64,000 bases of DNA from Hymenobacter cellulosilyticus (GCF_022919215.1 NZ_CP095046.1:3648501-3712500), one strand, 5' to 3'. Shown: positions 41,579 to 50,539, counted from the first letter of the stretch. Notes: generated by a model from the sequence alone, not told the origin. Numbers and translations: made by a program.

Positions 41579-42516
41579 ATGCAAGCTTATCTGCGGCTGC
41601 GGCTGCGCGTACTGGGGCGGTTACTGGTCGAAGTAGGCTGGGTGCGGCTCCTGCTGCTGGGCGGCCTGCTGGTCGTGACTGGCGGAAAGCTAATCGAGTT
41701 GCTGCTGTCCAAACCCCACTTGCAGTGGGCCGGCCCTACGCTAGGGCTGCTGATGAGCTGGTCGGGCTACCGGCAGCGCACCGACCTGGGCTTTCTGCAG
41801 ATAGTGTCCCCGCGGTACAAGTCGTGGCTAAGCGTGGAGTCGGCGTTGCTGCTGGTGCCTGTGTGGGGCGTGCTGCTGGGTTTGGGTTACCTAGGAGCCG
41901 CTTTGGCAACTATAGCAGCCGGATTGATGGGCCATTTCTTCCCTTAGGGCGCAAGAACACCACGCAACGGCCGCGCCGGAGCCTGTTTCGCAGTGAAGCC
42001 TTTGAGTGGGTCAGTGGGTGGCGGCAGCCGGTACTGGTGCTGGGCTGGGTGGCGGCTGTGGGCGGCGCTACCTGGCAGCACGCCACGGTGGTTCCGGCCG
42101 TGGTGTTGGTAGCCTGGAGCCTGCTGCTGACCTCGATTTACGCCATTCCCGAACCGGCTACCATGGTCACGGTGTACAGTGGGCCCGCCGCCTTTTGGCG
42201 CCGCAAGCTGCTGCTGGGCCTGGGGCTTTACCTGCTAACGGCCGCTCCACTGTTGCTGCTGGCGGGCACGAGTCCGGCCGGGTGGGGCGGGGCCTCCGGG
42301 GCCTTGCTCTGGGGAATGCTGGTGCTGAGCATGAGCATCATGGCCAAATATGCCTTCTACCCCCACGCTACGCTGCTGCGCTTAACCCAGGGCGGGGCCG
42401 TGGCACTGGCGCTGCTGCCTTTGCTCGATGCCTCTTACGCCCCGCTGCTGGCCGCGGGGCTGGTGGGATTAATCTGGAAAAGCCGCCACCGTCTGAAACC
42501 CTACTGGCATGCTTAG
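41579..42516 (+). CDS. ABC-type exporter membrane subunit (one frameshift)
   Basis: About 312 residues from ATG 41579. One base missing from the C run at 41941-41943 joins GLMGHFFP to LGRKNTTQRPRR. It is an integral membrane protein: LLLLGGLLVVTGGKLIELLL, LLLVPVWGVLLGLGYLGAALATIAAGLMG, PVLVLGWVAAVGGATWQH, LLLGLGLYLLTAAPLLLLAG, GALLWGMLVLSMSIMAKYAFYP and a final LLAAGLVGLIWKSRHRLKPYW. The downstream ATPase gene overlaps its 3' end by 8 bp, so it should be the permease of a two-gene ABC exporter. Substrate unknown. Confidence 0.75.
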
Positions 42517-43215
42517 TATTCAAAATCTGGGTAAGAGCTACGGCCCGCAGCAGGTATTGCAGGGCGTGAATCTAACCCTGCGGCCCGGTTCTATCCACGG
42601 ACTGGTGGGTGCCAACGGGGCTGGCAAAACGACCCTGCTGCACTGCCTCTATGGGCTGCTGACCGACTATTCGGGGCAGATTCAGGAAACCACCGGGCTG
42701 GCCATCCGGGACCATACCGGCGTGCTGCCCTACGAGCCCTACTTTTACCCCCGCCTTACCGGCCGCGAATACCTGGAGTTCTGCCTGCAGGCCCGGCACC
42801 GCCCCGGGTCGACTTTACGGCCTGGAACAGCCTGCTGGAGCTGCCGCTCGACCAGTATGCGGAGGAATATTCGGCCGGCATGAAGAGAAAGCTGGCCTTG
42901 CTGGCGCTGCTGGCCCAGGATTTTCGCTACCTGATTCTGGATGAGCCCTTCAATGGACTGGACCTGGGTACCAACTTGCTGCTCAAGGAAATCCTGCTGC
43001 GCCTGCGGGCCCAGGGCCGGGGCATCCTGCTGACTTCCCATCTGCTGGGCTCCCTGACCGAAACCTGCGACGAAATAACCCTGCTGGCTGGCGGCACGGT
43101 ACAGCGGCACTATCAGGCGGCAGAATTCGGCGCTTTGTCGGGTGACCTGCTCGACTCACTTTACCAGGATAAGCTGGCCCGGATTGCCGATTTATTGCCC
43201 ACGCCTCCGCGCTAG
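42509..43215 (+). CDS. ABC transporter ATP-binding protein (one frameshift)
   Basis: 235 residues after restoring one C in the run 42802-42805 (ARHRP to RVDFTAWNSLL). Walker A is GANGAGKTT (about 34-42), Walker B YLILDEPFNGLD, H-loop LLTSHLLGSL. The signature motif is EYSAGMKRKLALLALL, so SAGMK takes the place of the usual LSGGQ, as in many ABC-2-type exporter ATPases of the CcmA/ABCA-like group. The N-terminus MLSIQNLGKSYGPQQVLQGVNL is normal. It energises the preceding membrane subunit and ends convergently with trmN6 (4-bp overlap). Confidence 0.9.
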
Positions 43216-43934
43216 AAGGCGAGGTAAAAGTCGCGCAATAGGTCCCGGAAACCGGCCGAATAGGCCTCACTATCGGCCTCGTGAATGGCTAATAGCTCCT
43301 GCTCAGTGGGCCGGGCCTGGGGGTTAAAGTGGGTAATATGGCGCAACGGCTTGCTGCCGGGCCGGTGACTCAGCACCAAACGCTGCTGGGGAAAAAGACC
43401 GGCCTGAGCGGCGGCCCGCTCAAAATGCTGCATTTCCGGGGGCGGCAGTAGTACGCTCAATTGTCCGGCGGGTGTCAGAAACTGGGCGGCAAACCCCGCC
43501 AGCTCCGCAAACGTCAGGGTATCGGCAGCCGTGTGCCGGGCCGTGGTGCGGGCCGCCGACGGGGAACGGAGCGACTCCCGGAAAAAAGGCGGGTTGCACA
43601 GAATATGGTCGTAGGCGGGTGGGGCGGTGGTTGCCCACTCAGCCAAGCTACCGTCGCGCACCTGCACCCGGCTGGCCCAGGGGCTGCTGGCGACATTGGC
43701 GGTGGCCTGGGCCGCTGCCTGGGGCTCAATCTCCACCGCGTCAATAAGGGCTGCGGGATTGCGCTGGGCCGCCATCAGGGCCAGCAACCCGGTGCCCGTG
43801 CCGATATCCAGAATGCGGCGGGCCGTCGTCAGGCGGGCGGCGGCGCCCAGCACGCAGGCATCGGTGCACACTTTCATGGCGCACTCGGCCTGGTCGATGG
43901 TAAAGTGCTTGAAGCGGAAATAGGTATTAGCCAA
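43212..43934 (-). CDS. trmN6: tRNA1(Val) (adenine(37)-N6)-methyltransferase
   Basis: 240 residues, intact. SAM site ILDIGTGTGLLALMAAQ (about 41-57), then AVEIEPQAAAQATANVASSPW and the N6-adenine catalytic motif NPPF (114-117) in HILCNPPFFRESL. Start FRFKHFTIDQAECAMKVCTDACVLGAAA is the distinctive YfiC/TrmN6 opening (the family has F(K)FKxFxVxQxxxAMKVGTDGVLLGAW). It modifies A37 of tRNA1-Val. The last residues overlap the ABC gene tail by 4 bp. Confidence 0.92.
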   Translation of the reverse strand: MANTYFRFKHFTIDQAECAMKVCTDACVLGAAARLTTARRILDIGTGTGLLALMAAQRNPAALIDAVEIEPQAAAQATANVASSPWASRVQVRDGSLAEWATTAPPAYDHILCNPPFFRESLRSPSAARTTARHTAADTLTFAELAGFAAQFLTPAGQLSVLLPPPEMQHFERAAAQAGLFPQQRLVLSHRPGSKPLRHITHFNPQARPTEQELLAIHEADSEAYSAGFRDLLRDFYLAF

Positions 43935-43971
43935 CGAGCTGCCGGGCAGAAAGTGAGAAAATAGAACAGGC

Positions 43972-44690
43972 TTAGCGCCTAGCAGCGGCTTCCCTGCTCC
44001 AGTCGCGGAGCAGGCGCTGGAGCTCGGCGTATTCCTCGGCGTAGCCCCCGCTGAGCGGGTATTTGCTGGGAAACTGCCGGAAGTAAATGCCCGCCTGCTG
44101 GTCGCCGCTCAGGGCGCTGAGTAACAAGCGGTTGGCCAATTCAATACTTTTTTCGGGCTTGAGCGTGGCCGTTTTCTCGTACTCCTGCTTCACGCGGGTT
44201 ACTTCCTCGGGGAGTAGGGCGCCAGCTTTTTGTTGAGAAAGGAGCGGTGCTGCACCTGGCCCTGGCGGGAGTAAAACTGGTCGATGCGGAAGGCGACGAA
44301 CTCGTAGGTGAAGTTTTTGCCCGCCGGCAGGTTTTTCACCGATTCCACCGTCAGCGTGTCGTTGCGGAAGCTCAGGCGGCACTTTTCGCGCACGTCCCAG
44401 TACTTAAGCACCTTGCGCGGCTGGCAGGTCGAAACGGCAAACTCGGAGAAGAACTCCTGCCGCTTGCCCTTTTCCTTGTACCCGCACACCGACACAGCCG
44501 GGCCCGCCGAAAACAGGAACAGGCTGTCGGGCACGGTGCTGGCCTGGGGCACTTCGGCCGGGCAGCTGCACACCACCGCCGGCCGCACCGACACGCTCTG
44601 GGCCGTGGCCGGCGTCGAGCTTTCCATCTGTTGCTGACAGGCACCCAGGCTGAAGGCCGTGAGCAGGGCGGGGAAAAAGGAGAGTTTCAT
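43972..44690 (-). CDS. lipoprotein of unknown function (one frameshift)
   Basis: About 239 residues after restoring one base near 44222 (FLNKKLG to ALLPEEVTRV). MKLSFFPALLTAFSLGAC is a lipoprotein signal with the lipobox SLGAC. The middle has several Cys (AVVCSCPAEV, VSVCGYKEKG, STCQPRKVL, REKCRLSFR) that may form disulfides. The end is a helical part (SKYPLSGGYAEEYAELQRLLRDWSREAAARR). No family recognised. It follows the acyltransferase gene across a terminator and has no obvious operon partner. Confidence 0.6.
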
Positions 44691-44710
44691 AATAATCCGC
44701 TGTACGAAAA

Positions 44711-44737
44711 GCCCGGCCTATGCGGCCATGGCCGGGC
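44711..44737 (-). terminator. terminator after the acyltransferase gene
   Basis: GCCCGGCC (44711-44718) and GGCCGGGC (44730-44737), perfect 8-bp stem, followed on the minus strand by TTTTC. Confidence 0.65.
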
Positions 44738-44758
44738 GAAGGAAGCATATTCAGGCCA

Positions 44759-45859
44759 CTATCCGGCTACTAACAGCCGTCGGCGTCGGCCTAGCAGCCA
44801 GCGGTGCAGGGGCTGCTCCACCAGCTGATACAGGGCCAGAGAAGCCGCTATTGTCAGGAGCAAGACTAGCCCGTAGTGCAGGGCCGTGGGCCAGCCGGTG
44901 GGCAGCCAACCCAGCAGAAAATCGTGCAGAAAGCCCATGTGCAGCAGGTAGAAGCAGTAGGAAGCTCGGCCTAGGTGCTGGAAAGCCGCCGTGCTGAGCA
45001 GGTGCTGCAACCATGTCGTTTCGCAAGCCAGCCCGTAGAGCAGCAGGGCAGTAGCAGCCGGCAGCACCAGGTTGTTGAGGGCCACGCCCCCGGGCGTATC
45101 AATGCCAACCTTACCGGTTTGAAGCTGAACCGTGACGAGCAGGGCGCTTACTCCCAGCAAGGCCAGACTGCCGAGCCAGGTAGCCCGGCCCCGCAGTCGG
45201 CCCGCCGGTACCAGAGCAGCGGTGGCGCCCAGCAAAAACTCCGTGCTGCGTCCAAAAATGGTGGTGATTAGCATGAAGTGAAAGCGGGGAAAGCCGGGCT
45301 CCGCGGCAGGGAAAAACACGCCGTAGACCAGGAAACCCAGTAGCGCCAGCCCCAGCGCTGCGCCGGCCCACCAGCGCCGGGAAGCGCGCCGACTCAGCCA
45401 GAACAAGCCCGGCGCCAACAGATAGAAGCATTCCTCCACCGTCAGTGACCAGGTCTGGGCCACGCCGGAAAAGGCATAGCTGGGCAAAAAGCCCTTTAGC
45501 AGCGTGATGTTGACCAGATAGAGCCGCAGTGCATCGTCCTGCTGGTAGAGCTTGCTGAAGCCAAACGTGGCGGTGGTGACCAGGAAAAACACCGGGTAAA
45601 TCCGGGCCCAGCGCCGGTAGAGGTAGGTGCGCAGGGCCGGGCCGGAAAAATTCTGCTGGGAGTAGCGCCGGCCAATTAGAAAGCCGCTGAGGGAAAAGAA
45701 CAAGGACACCCCGATATGACCTTCCCGGAAAAAGGCGTGCAGCCCATTGGGCACCAGCTCCCCGGTGGCGGGCACCGGCGGAAAATGAAACAGAAAGACG
45801 CACAACGCCGCTACTGCCCGGAAACCCGTCAGGGCGGGGAAGTAAGCGGCCGGCTTCAT
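44759..45859 (-). CDS. membrane acyltransferase (acyltransferase 3 / OafA family)
   Basis: 366 residues from ATG 45859. About ten membrane helices. The family motifs are present: FPALTGFRAVAALCVFLFHF at the N-terminus (RAxAxxxVxxxH with the catalytic His), YLYRRWARIYPVFFL (the conserved RxxRIxP), TWSLTVEECFYLLAPGLFWL (WSLxxExxFY) and FGRSTEFLLGAT. Such enzymes O-acylate surface glycans or lipids. Its start codon overlaps the rnhA stop in an ATGA arrangement, so the two are translationally coupled. Substrate unknown, but it would fit with the glycan genes elsewhere in the window. Confidence 0.9.
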   Translation of the reverse strand: MKPAAYFPALTGFRAVAALCVFLFHFPPVPATGELVPNGLHAFFREGHIGVSLFFSLSGFLIGRRYSQQNFSGPALRTYLYRRWARIYPVFFLVTTATFGFSKLYQQDDALRLYLVNITLLKGFLPSYAFSGVAQTWSLTVEECFYLLAPGLFWLSRRASRRWWAGAALGLALLGFLVYGVFFPAAEPGFPRFHFMLITTIFGRSTEFLLGATAALVPAGRLRGRATWLGSLALLGVSALLVTVQLQTGKVGIDTPGGVALNNLVLPAATALLLYGLACETTWLQHLLSTAAFQHLGRASYCFYLLHMGFLHDFLLGWLPTGWPTALHYGLVLLLTIAASLALYQLVEQPLHRWLLGRRRRLLVAG

Positions 45860-46323
45860 GAAAGCTGGGCCGCGGCAGCTTCGTAGCCGGCATCGATAAG
45901 CAGGGGGCCGTGCACGGCACTGCGCACGGCCAGCGCGTCGCACCGCTCGTTTTCGGGGTGGCCGTTGTGGCCGCGCACCCAGCGAAACTGCACCTTGCGC
46001 TGCTTATATATCTTGATGAAGCGCCGCCACAAATCCTCGTTGGCCTTCTTGCCGAAGTCGGGCTTGGCGGCCCAGCCGAATACCCACTTCTTCTCCACGG
46101 CATCCACCACGTATTTCGAGTCGGTGGTGACGGTAATCGGAATTTCGGGACGGGTAACGGCCTCCAGGCCCACAATGACGGCCAGCAGCTCCATTCGGTT
46201 GTTGGTGGTGAGCCGGAAGCCCTGGGTAATTTCCTTTTCGTGGGCCCCGTAGCGCAGAATAGCGCCGTAGCCGCCGGGCCCCGGGTTGCCCCGCGACGAG
46301 CCGTCAGTAAACAGTTGAATCAT
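45856..46323 (-). CDS. rnhA: ribonuclease HI
   Basis: 155 residues, intact. RNase H1 removes RNA from RNA-DNA hybrids. Catalytic residues: D7 in LFTDGSSRGNPGPGGYG, E45 in NNRMELLAVI, D68 in VTTDSKYV, D129 in NERCDALA, with His 119 in VRGHNGHPEN. Family length is 155. Its upstream gap to marC holds the perfect 38-bp microrepeat hairpin, and its stop overlaps the acyltransferase start, so marC, rnhA and the acyltransferase may form one transcript. Confidence 0.96.
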   Translation of the reverse strand: MIQLFTDGSSRGNPGPGGYGAILRYGAHEKEITQGFRLTTNNRMELLAVIVGLEAVTRPEIPITVTTDSKYVVDAVEKKWVFGWAAKPDFGKKANEDLWRRFIKIYKQRKVQFRWVRGHNGHPENERCDALAVRSAVHGPLLIDAGYEAAAAQLS

Positions 46324-46330
46324 GTTGGGT

Positions 46331-46415
46331 AATGTGCGAATGTGGGAGAATGTGCTGATGTGCTAATGGTCGTTCTGCATTAGCACATCAGCACATTCTC
46401 CCACATTCGCACATT
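46331..46415 (-). repeat. microrepeat hairpin C, perfect 38-bp stem, between marC and rnhA (8-nt units)
   Basis: Arms 46331-46368 and 46378-46415 are exactly inverse over 38 bp with a 9-nt loop. Each arm is a tandem of octamers on the theme AATGTGCG, AATGTGGG, ATGTGCTG, ATGTGCTA. The element occupies nearly the whole 95-nt gap between the marC stop and the rnhA ATG. Confidence 0.95.
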
Positions 46416-46418
46416 GAA

Positions 46419-46979
46419 TTAGAAGTTCGATTTAAACAGCTTGATGGCAATGGCCAGCAGAATCACGCCGAACACGCGGCGCAGGATGTCTTCGCCGGCT
46501 TTGCCGAGCTTGCGCTCAATCCAGGCCGAGCTTTTGAGCACTATGAAGACAAACACCAGGTTCAGGGCAATGCCTACCAGCACGTTGGGCAGGGAGTAGG
46601 CCGCCCGCAGGGAAAGCAGGGTGGTCATGGTGCCGGCCCCCACGATGATGGGAAACGCCAGGGGCACGATGGAGCCGGTGCGGGTGGTGGGGTCGTTTCG
46701 GAATAGCTCAATGCCCAGAATCATTTCCATGCCGATGAGGAAGATGATGATGGCGCCGGCCAGGGCAAACGACTGGTAGTCGACCCCGAACAAGGACAAG
46801 ATGCTCTGGCCCAGAAACAGGAACACCACCATCAGAATACCCGCCACCAGCGTGGCCTTCTCGGAGTGAATCTTGCCCTCGCGCTGCCGGATCTGAATGA
46901 TAATCGGGATGGAGCCCAGAATATCAATCACCGCAAAGAGCGTGAGCGTAACCGAAAAGATTTCCTTGAGAGAGAACAT
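46419..46979 (-). CDS. MarC family membrane protein
   Basis: 186 residues from ATG 46979 (MFSLKEIFSVTLTLFAVIDILGSIPI). The in-frame extension upstream to 47063 is not coding; it is the translated repeat of the next gap. Six membrane helices are visible, with SIVPLAFPIIVGAGTMTTLLSL as the conserved central segment of the MarC/YchE family. Function in the family is unknown despite the historical link to multiple antibiotic resistance. Confidence 0.92.
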   Translation of the reverse strand: MFSLKEIFSVTLTLFAVIDILGSIPIIIQIRQREGKIHSEKATLVAGILMVVFLFLGQSILSLFGVDYQSFALAGAIIIFLIGMEMILGIELFRNDPTTRTGSIVPLAFPIIVGAGTMTTLLSLRAAYSLPNVLVGIALNLVFVFIVLKSSAWIERKLGKAGEDILRRVFGVILLAIAIKLFKSNF

Positions 46980-46989
46980 AGGTTTAAAT

Positions 46990-47089
46990 GGTGAACTGGT
47001 GAAGTTGTGAAATGGTGAGTTGTCTGAGCAATTCGCGCCGGTTGAGCCGGTCAAACGATTCACAACTTCACCTTTCGCAACTTCACCAC
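46990..47089 (-). repeat. microrepeat hairpin D between the aminotransferase gene and marC (8-nt units)
   Basis: The left arm reads GGTGAACT, GGTGAAGT, TGTGAAAT, GGTGAGTT (46990-47021). The right arm (about 47057-47089) is its inverse, GGTGAAGT, TGCGAAA, GGTGAAGT, TGTGAATC, with single-base gaps. It fills the 110-nt gap from the aminotransferase stop to the marC ATG. Confidence 0.82.
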
Positions 47090-48153
47090 TTAAGCGAATT
47101 CGCGGGCGAAAAACTGCACCAGCTGCTCATAAGCCGCGTCGGGAATGGCCGGGAAGTTGGCGATGCGCAACGAGTTCGACTTCCAGTTGCCGTAGCCGTT
47201 GCCCAGCAGCAGGCCCTGTTCTTTGGCGCGGCGCTTCACCTCATCAATCAGGGCGGGCGGGCCCTGCAGGCCGATGACGGTGGTGGAGCGAGTTTCGGGG
47301 TTGGTCACCAGCGGGGTGAGCTGAGTGGCCTGGTCGAAGTAGTCGTAGAGCTTGGTGGCGCGGTCGAGCAGGTGCTGGTGCACGGCCTTGATGGGCTCCC
47401 GGTCGGTGAGCACCCGGCTGAGCAGGTAAATGCCCAGCACGTTGGGCGTGTGCGTGGTCTGGTAGTTGAGCATCTTCTCGTACTGAGCCACCAGGCTGTT
47501 GTAGTGGCTCCGCTCGTTGATCTGGCGGAAGCGCGCCACCGCCCGCGGCGACAACACCATGATACCCAGGCCGGCGGGCAGGCCGAAGCACTTCTGCACC
47601 GAGCCGTACCAGATGTCGGCCTTGATGTACTTCATCTGAATACCGCCCAAGGACGAGGTGGCATCCACGGCCAGCAGGGCGTTGCCCAGGCGGTTGTAGA
47701 GGTTCAGAATGAATCCGTCGCGCAGCTGGGTGGCGTTGGAGGTTTCGTTCTGGGTGATGCAGACCAGGTCCACGGAGTCGTCGGGCAGGGGCAGGGTGTA
47801 AACCTCCGGCAGCTCGTCGATGCCGAACTGCTGGCCGATGCTGGCCGGGCGCAAGGCCTTGGCGTACTCAAACCACTTTTCGCCGAAAGCCCCGCTGTAG
47901 AGGTGGAAGCTCTTGGTGGGCGTCAGGCTCTGGGCCAGCACTTCCCAGCACTCGGTGGCCGAGCTCAGGAAAAACACGGTGTAGTCCTGCGGGATGTTGA
48001 GCTTGGTTTTCAGGTCGGCCACGGTCTGCCGCATCAGGCCCGTAAACCGCTCCCCGCGGTGGGGGCCGAAAGCCAGCCCTCGTCGAAAGCATCCTGCAAG
48101 TAGCCACGCAGCTCAGGATACACCTGCGAGGGGCCGGGGTTGAATGTATACAT
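47090..48153 (-). CDS. class V aminotransferase, SerC-like (one frameshift)
   Basis: 354 residues from ATG 48153: MYTFNPGPSQVYPELRGYLQDAF opens with FNPGPS as in phosphoserine and alanine-glyoxylate aminotransferases. One base missing from the run at 48061-48065 joins GWLSAP to HRGERFTGLM. PLP-site features follow: FLSSATECWEVLAQSL, the Asp in LLAVDATSSLGG, and the Schiff-base Lys in WYGSVQKCFGLPAGLG. The end NSLRIANFPAIPDAAYEQLVQFF is typical. Phosphoserine transaminase (serine synthesis) is the likely activity, but serA and serB are not in the window. Confidence 0.87.
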
Positions 48154-48180
48154 AGGTGGAAAAGGCTAAAGGAAGAGCCG

Positions 48181-48188
48181 CAAAGGTA
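48181..48188 (-). promoter_or_regulatory. -7 element TACCTTTG for the aminotransferase gene
   Basis: Minus-strand TACCTTTG matches TAnnTTTG and supports the start at 48153, 27 nt downstream. Confidence 0.5.
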
Positions 48189-48200
48189 AGAGCCCTCGGG

Positions 48201-48360
48201 TCATTGCGAGGAAGAATGACGAAGCAATCCGTCCTCTGAAATGTGCTGCCCGTTCTAAAATGAAAAGCCCTTTGACGTTGTATACAGGAAAAGGCTATCT
48301 GGTAAAAGGCCAGGTCGTACTGCGCCGAGGACGGATGGCTTCGCGTTGCTCGCAAGGACA
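48201..48360. repeat. MITE-like repeat, family 2 (copy 2, inverted)
   Basis: 160-bp copy of the element at 25249-25427 in the opposite direction: ends TCATTGCGAG and CTCGCAAGGACA, with shared inner blocks (ATCCGTCCTCGGC, AAGGGCTTTTCA, CATTTCAGAGGAC on the minus strand). Lies between aroQ and the aminotransferase gene. Confidence 0.78.
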
Positions 48361-48362
48361 AC

Positions 48363-48809
48363 TCACACCCGAAAGCCCACGCGCTTGGGACGCAGGCCCT
48401 CGAAGTAGTGCAGGGCTAGGCGGTAGCTGTCGAGCTTGAAGCCGCTGATGCTGCCGACGCAGTTTTTGCCGATCAGGCTCTTGTGGCGGATTTCCTCGCG
48501 GGCGGCCACGTTAGAGAGGTGCACTTCCACCACGGGCGAGTCGATAGCGGCCAGGGCATCGGCCAGGGCCAGGCTGGTGTGGGTGTAGGCGCCGGCGTTG
48601 AGCACGATGCCATGGTAGGTGAAGCCTACCTCGTGAATCTTGTCGATCAGCTCGCCCTCGTGGTTGCTCTGAAAGTACTCCAGCGTGAAGTCGGGAAACG
48701 CCTCGCGCAGCTCGGGCAGGTATTCGTCGAAGGAGCGGGTGCCGTAGATGCCCGGCTCGCGGCGGCCCAGCAGGTTGAGGTTGGGGCCGTTGATGATTAA
48801 GATTTGCAT
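48363..48809 (-). CDS. aroQ: type II 3-dehydroquinate dehydratase
   Basis: 148 residues, intact. Third step of the shikimate pathway. Type II fold: MQILIINGPNLNLLGRREPGIYG (catalytic Tyr in the RREPGIYG loop, Arg for substrate), FQSNHEGELIDKIHE (His and Glu region), VLNAGAYTHTSLALADAL and VEVHLSNVAAREEIRHKSLI (catalytic His). Dodecameric enzymes of this type are normally 140-150 residues. A TATCTTTG promoter motif (48836-48843) precedes it, and xerD is divergent, an arrangement seen in other Bacteroidota. Confidence 0.96.
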   Translation of the reverse strand: MQILIINGPNLNLLGRREPGIYGTRSFDEYLPELREAFPDFTLEYFQSNHEGELIDKIHEVGFTYHGIVLNAGAYTHTSLALADALAAIDSPVVEVHLSNVAAREEIRHKSLIGKNCVGSISGFKLDSYRLALHYFEGLRPKRVGFRV

Positions 48810-48835
48810 GAGTTGAATTCTGGTAGCGTGGTGCT

Positions 48836-48843
48836 CAAAGATA
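48836..48843 (-). promoter_or_regulatory. -7 element TATCTTTG for aroQ
   Basis: Minus-strand TATCTTTG matches TAnnTTTG, 26 nt before the ATG. Confidence 0.5.
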
Positions 48844-48849
48844 CGTTTC

Positions 48850-49008
48850 TGTCATCCTGAGCAGAGCGAAGGACCTTCCTGCTTAAGTGACAAGCATCAT
48901 TCAACGTGCCAAAGCCCCTTGCTGCATAAGTGGTAAAGAGCTTCCGTACGTTGGTATCAGGCGTAATATGGTAGGTGAGGCAGGTCCTTCGCTGCGCTCA
49001 GGATGACA
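48850..49008. repeat. MITE-like repeat, family 1 (copy 2)
   Basis: 159-bp relative of 14548-14710: ends TGTCATCCTGAGC and GCTCAGGATGACA form a perfect 13-bp terminal inverted repeat, and AAGGACCTTCCT and GGCAGGTCCTTC match the other copy. Lies between divergent aroQ and xerD. Confidence 0.8.
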
Positions 49009-49028
49009 GCCGACGGAGCGGGGTGCCG

Positions 49029-49036
49029 TATCTTCG
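49029..49036 (+). promoter_or_regulatory. -7 element TATCTTCG for xerD
   Basis: TATCTTCG, one base from TAnnTTTG, 31 nt before the ATG at 49068. Confidence 0.4.
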
Positions 49037-49067
49037 CTCACCTTCTTTCATTCAACACTCCTTTCTT

Positions 49068-49970
49068 ATGGCCAACTGGTCTGTCAGCATCAAGCAGTTC
49101 GAAGGCTACCTGCAACTGGAAAAGTCGCTTTCCGCCAACTCCGTGGAGGCCTACGTGCGCGACATCGGCAAGCTGCGCCAGTATCTGGAAATATCGAAGC
49201 TGCCGGCCTCCCCAGCCCAGGTCACGACCCGCATTCTACGCGACTTTCTGGCCTGGCTCGGCGAGCTGGGCATGAGTGCCACCTCCCAGGCCCGCACGCT
49301 TTCCGGCATCAAGGCGTTCTACAGCTTTATGATAATGGAGGACTTGCTCACCCTGGACCCCACCGACACGCTGGAAGCGCCCAAAGTAGGCCGTAAGCTG
49401 CCCGACACGCTCAGCTACGAGGAAATAACCCGGGTGCTGGAAGCCGTGGATATGAGCACCAACGAGGGCACCCGCAACCGGGCCATTCTGGAAACCTTGT
49501 ACTCCTCGGGTCTGCGCGTTTCGGAGCTGACGGAGCTGCGCCTCTCCAACCTCTACGCCGACCAGGGCTTCGTGCGCGTGACCGGCAAGGGCAACAAGGA
49601 GCGGCTGGTGCCCATCGGCCGCGACGCGCTCAAGTACATCGGCTTTTACATCAGCGGGGTGCGATGCCACCTCGATATTCAGCCCGGCCACGAGGATTTT
49701 GTGTTTCTGAACCGGCGCGGCACCAAGCTTTCCCGGGTCATGATTTTCAACATTATCAAGGACCTGGTAGACAAGGCCGGGGTGCAGAAGGTAGTGAGCC
49801 CGCACACGTTCCGGCACAGCTTCGCCACCCACCTCATCGAGGGCGGGGCCGACCTGCGGGCCGTGCAGGAAATGCTGGGTCACGAGAGTATCACCACCAC
49901 CGAAATCTACACCCACCTCGACCGGGACTACCTGCGCCAGATTATCACCGAGTTTCACCCCCGCAGCTAA
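49068..49970 (+). CDS. xerD: tyrosine recombinase XerD
   Basis: 300 residues from ATG 49068, intact. It resolves chromosome dimers at dif together with XerC and FtsK. N-terminal SAM-like domain (FEGYLQLEKSLSANSVEAYVRDI), then the catalytic set: R150 (SSGLRVSEL), K174 (TGKGNKERL), H246 and R249 (HTFRHSFATHL), H272 (LGHESITT) and the nucleophile Y281 (TEIYTHLD). Everything matches the chromosomal XerD type; it is not part of a mobile element. The ftsK gene that activates such recombinases lies 2.4 kb downstream. Confidence 0.94.
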   Translation: MANWSVSIKQFEGYLQLEKSLSANSVEAYVRDIGKLRQYLEISKLPASPAQVTTRILRDFLAWLGELGMSATSQARTLSGIKAFYSFMIMEDLLTLDPTDTLEAPKVGRKLPDTLSYEEITRVLEAVDMSTNEGTRNRAILETLYSSGLRVSELTELRLSNLYADQGFVRVTGKGNKERLVPIGRDALKYIGFYISGVRCHLDIQPGHEDFVFLNRRGTKLSRVMIFNIIKDLVDKAGVQKVVSPHTFRHSFATHLIEGGADLRAVQEMLGHESITTTEIYTHLDRDYLRQIITEFHPRS

Positions 49971-50404
49971 GCCACCTGCCCCTGCGGCAGCGCGTCGCGG
50001 CAGGTGTGAAGCCAGTGCTCGGCCTCGGCCACGGTGCTGAAGATCTGGAGCTCAAACTGCCCGCTGAAGGCCTCGGGCGCGGGCAGGACGGAGGGAAAAT
50101 CGTTGGCCGGCAGCACGTGGGCCACGTAGCGCAAACCCAGGGCCACCACCTGGGGTGCCCAGATGTGCTGCAGCCAGTCCAGGGAATCAAACCAGGGGCC
50201 CGTCACGCCGCTGTTGTCATTCAGGAGCAGCGAACTGGGCGCCTGCTGCAGGGCCTGCAGATACGCCGTAGCCCCGGCCACCCCATCATCGTTGATGACA
50301 AAGCCGCTCCAGACAATGCGGAACCAGTCATTTTCGGGTTCGTACTGGGCCGCGCAGTACACGGCCTGATTAGGAAATACCAGGGAAAAACAGGGGGAGG
50401 CCAT
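49967..50404 (-). CDS. STAS-like hypothetical protein
   Basis: 145 residues, intact, convergent with xerD (4-bp overlap). Start MASPCFSLVFPNQAVYCAAQYEPENDW. The pattern (YLQALQQAPSSLLLNDNSGVTGPWFDSLDWL, then GLRYVAHVLPANDFPS and FELQIFSTVAEAEHWL) with alternating strands and helices resembles the SpoIIAA/STAS-like small domains that occur in many copies in Hymenobacter-type genomes. Function unknown. Confidence 0.65.
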   Translation of the reverse strand: MASPCFSLVFPNQAVYCAAQYEPENDWFRIVWSGFVINDDGVAGATAYLQALQQAPSSLLLNDNSGVTGPWFDSLDWLQHIWAPQVVALGLRYVAHVLPANDFPSVLPAPEAFSGQFELQIFSTVAEAEHWLHTCRDALPQGQVA

Positions 50405-50511
50405 TATTGGGGGCGTTATCGGAATATTCTAGGATTAGCTGCTAATAGATTCTACCCCCTAGCACGCAAGCGGCCGGAAAATGTTCGGCACGGCAGGGGA
50501 GGGCGAACCAC

Positions 50512-50519
50512 TATTTTTG
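50512..50519 (+). promoter_or_regulatory. -7 element TATTTTTG
   Basis: TATTTTTG matches TAnnTTTG, 20 nt before the ATG at 50540. Confidence 0.55.
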
Positions 50520-50539
50520 CGGCTGCCCATTTCTCCCGT

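Noticed and set aside
49068..49970. xerD as an integrase of a mobile element
   Set aside because: Sequence and neighbourhood (aroQ, ftsK) fit the chromosomal dimer-resolution recombinase; there are no attachment sites or cargo.
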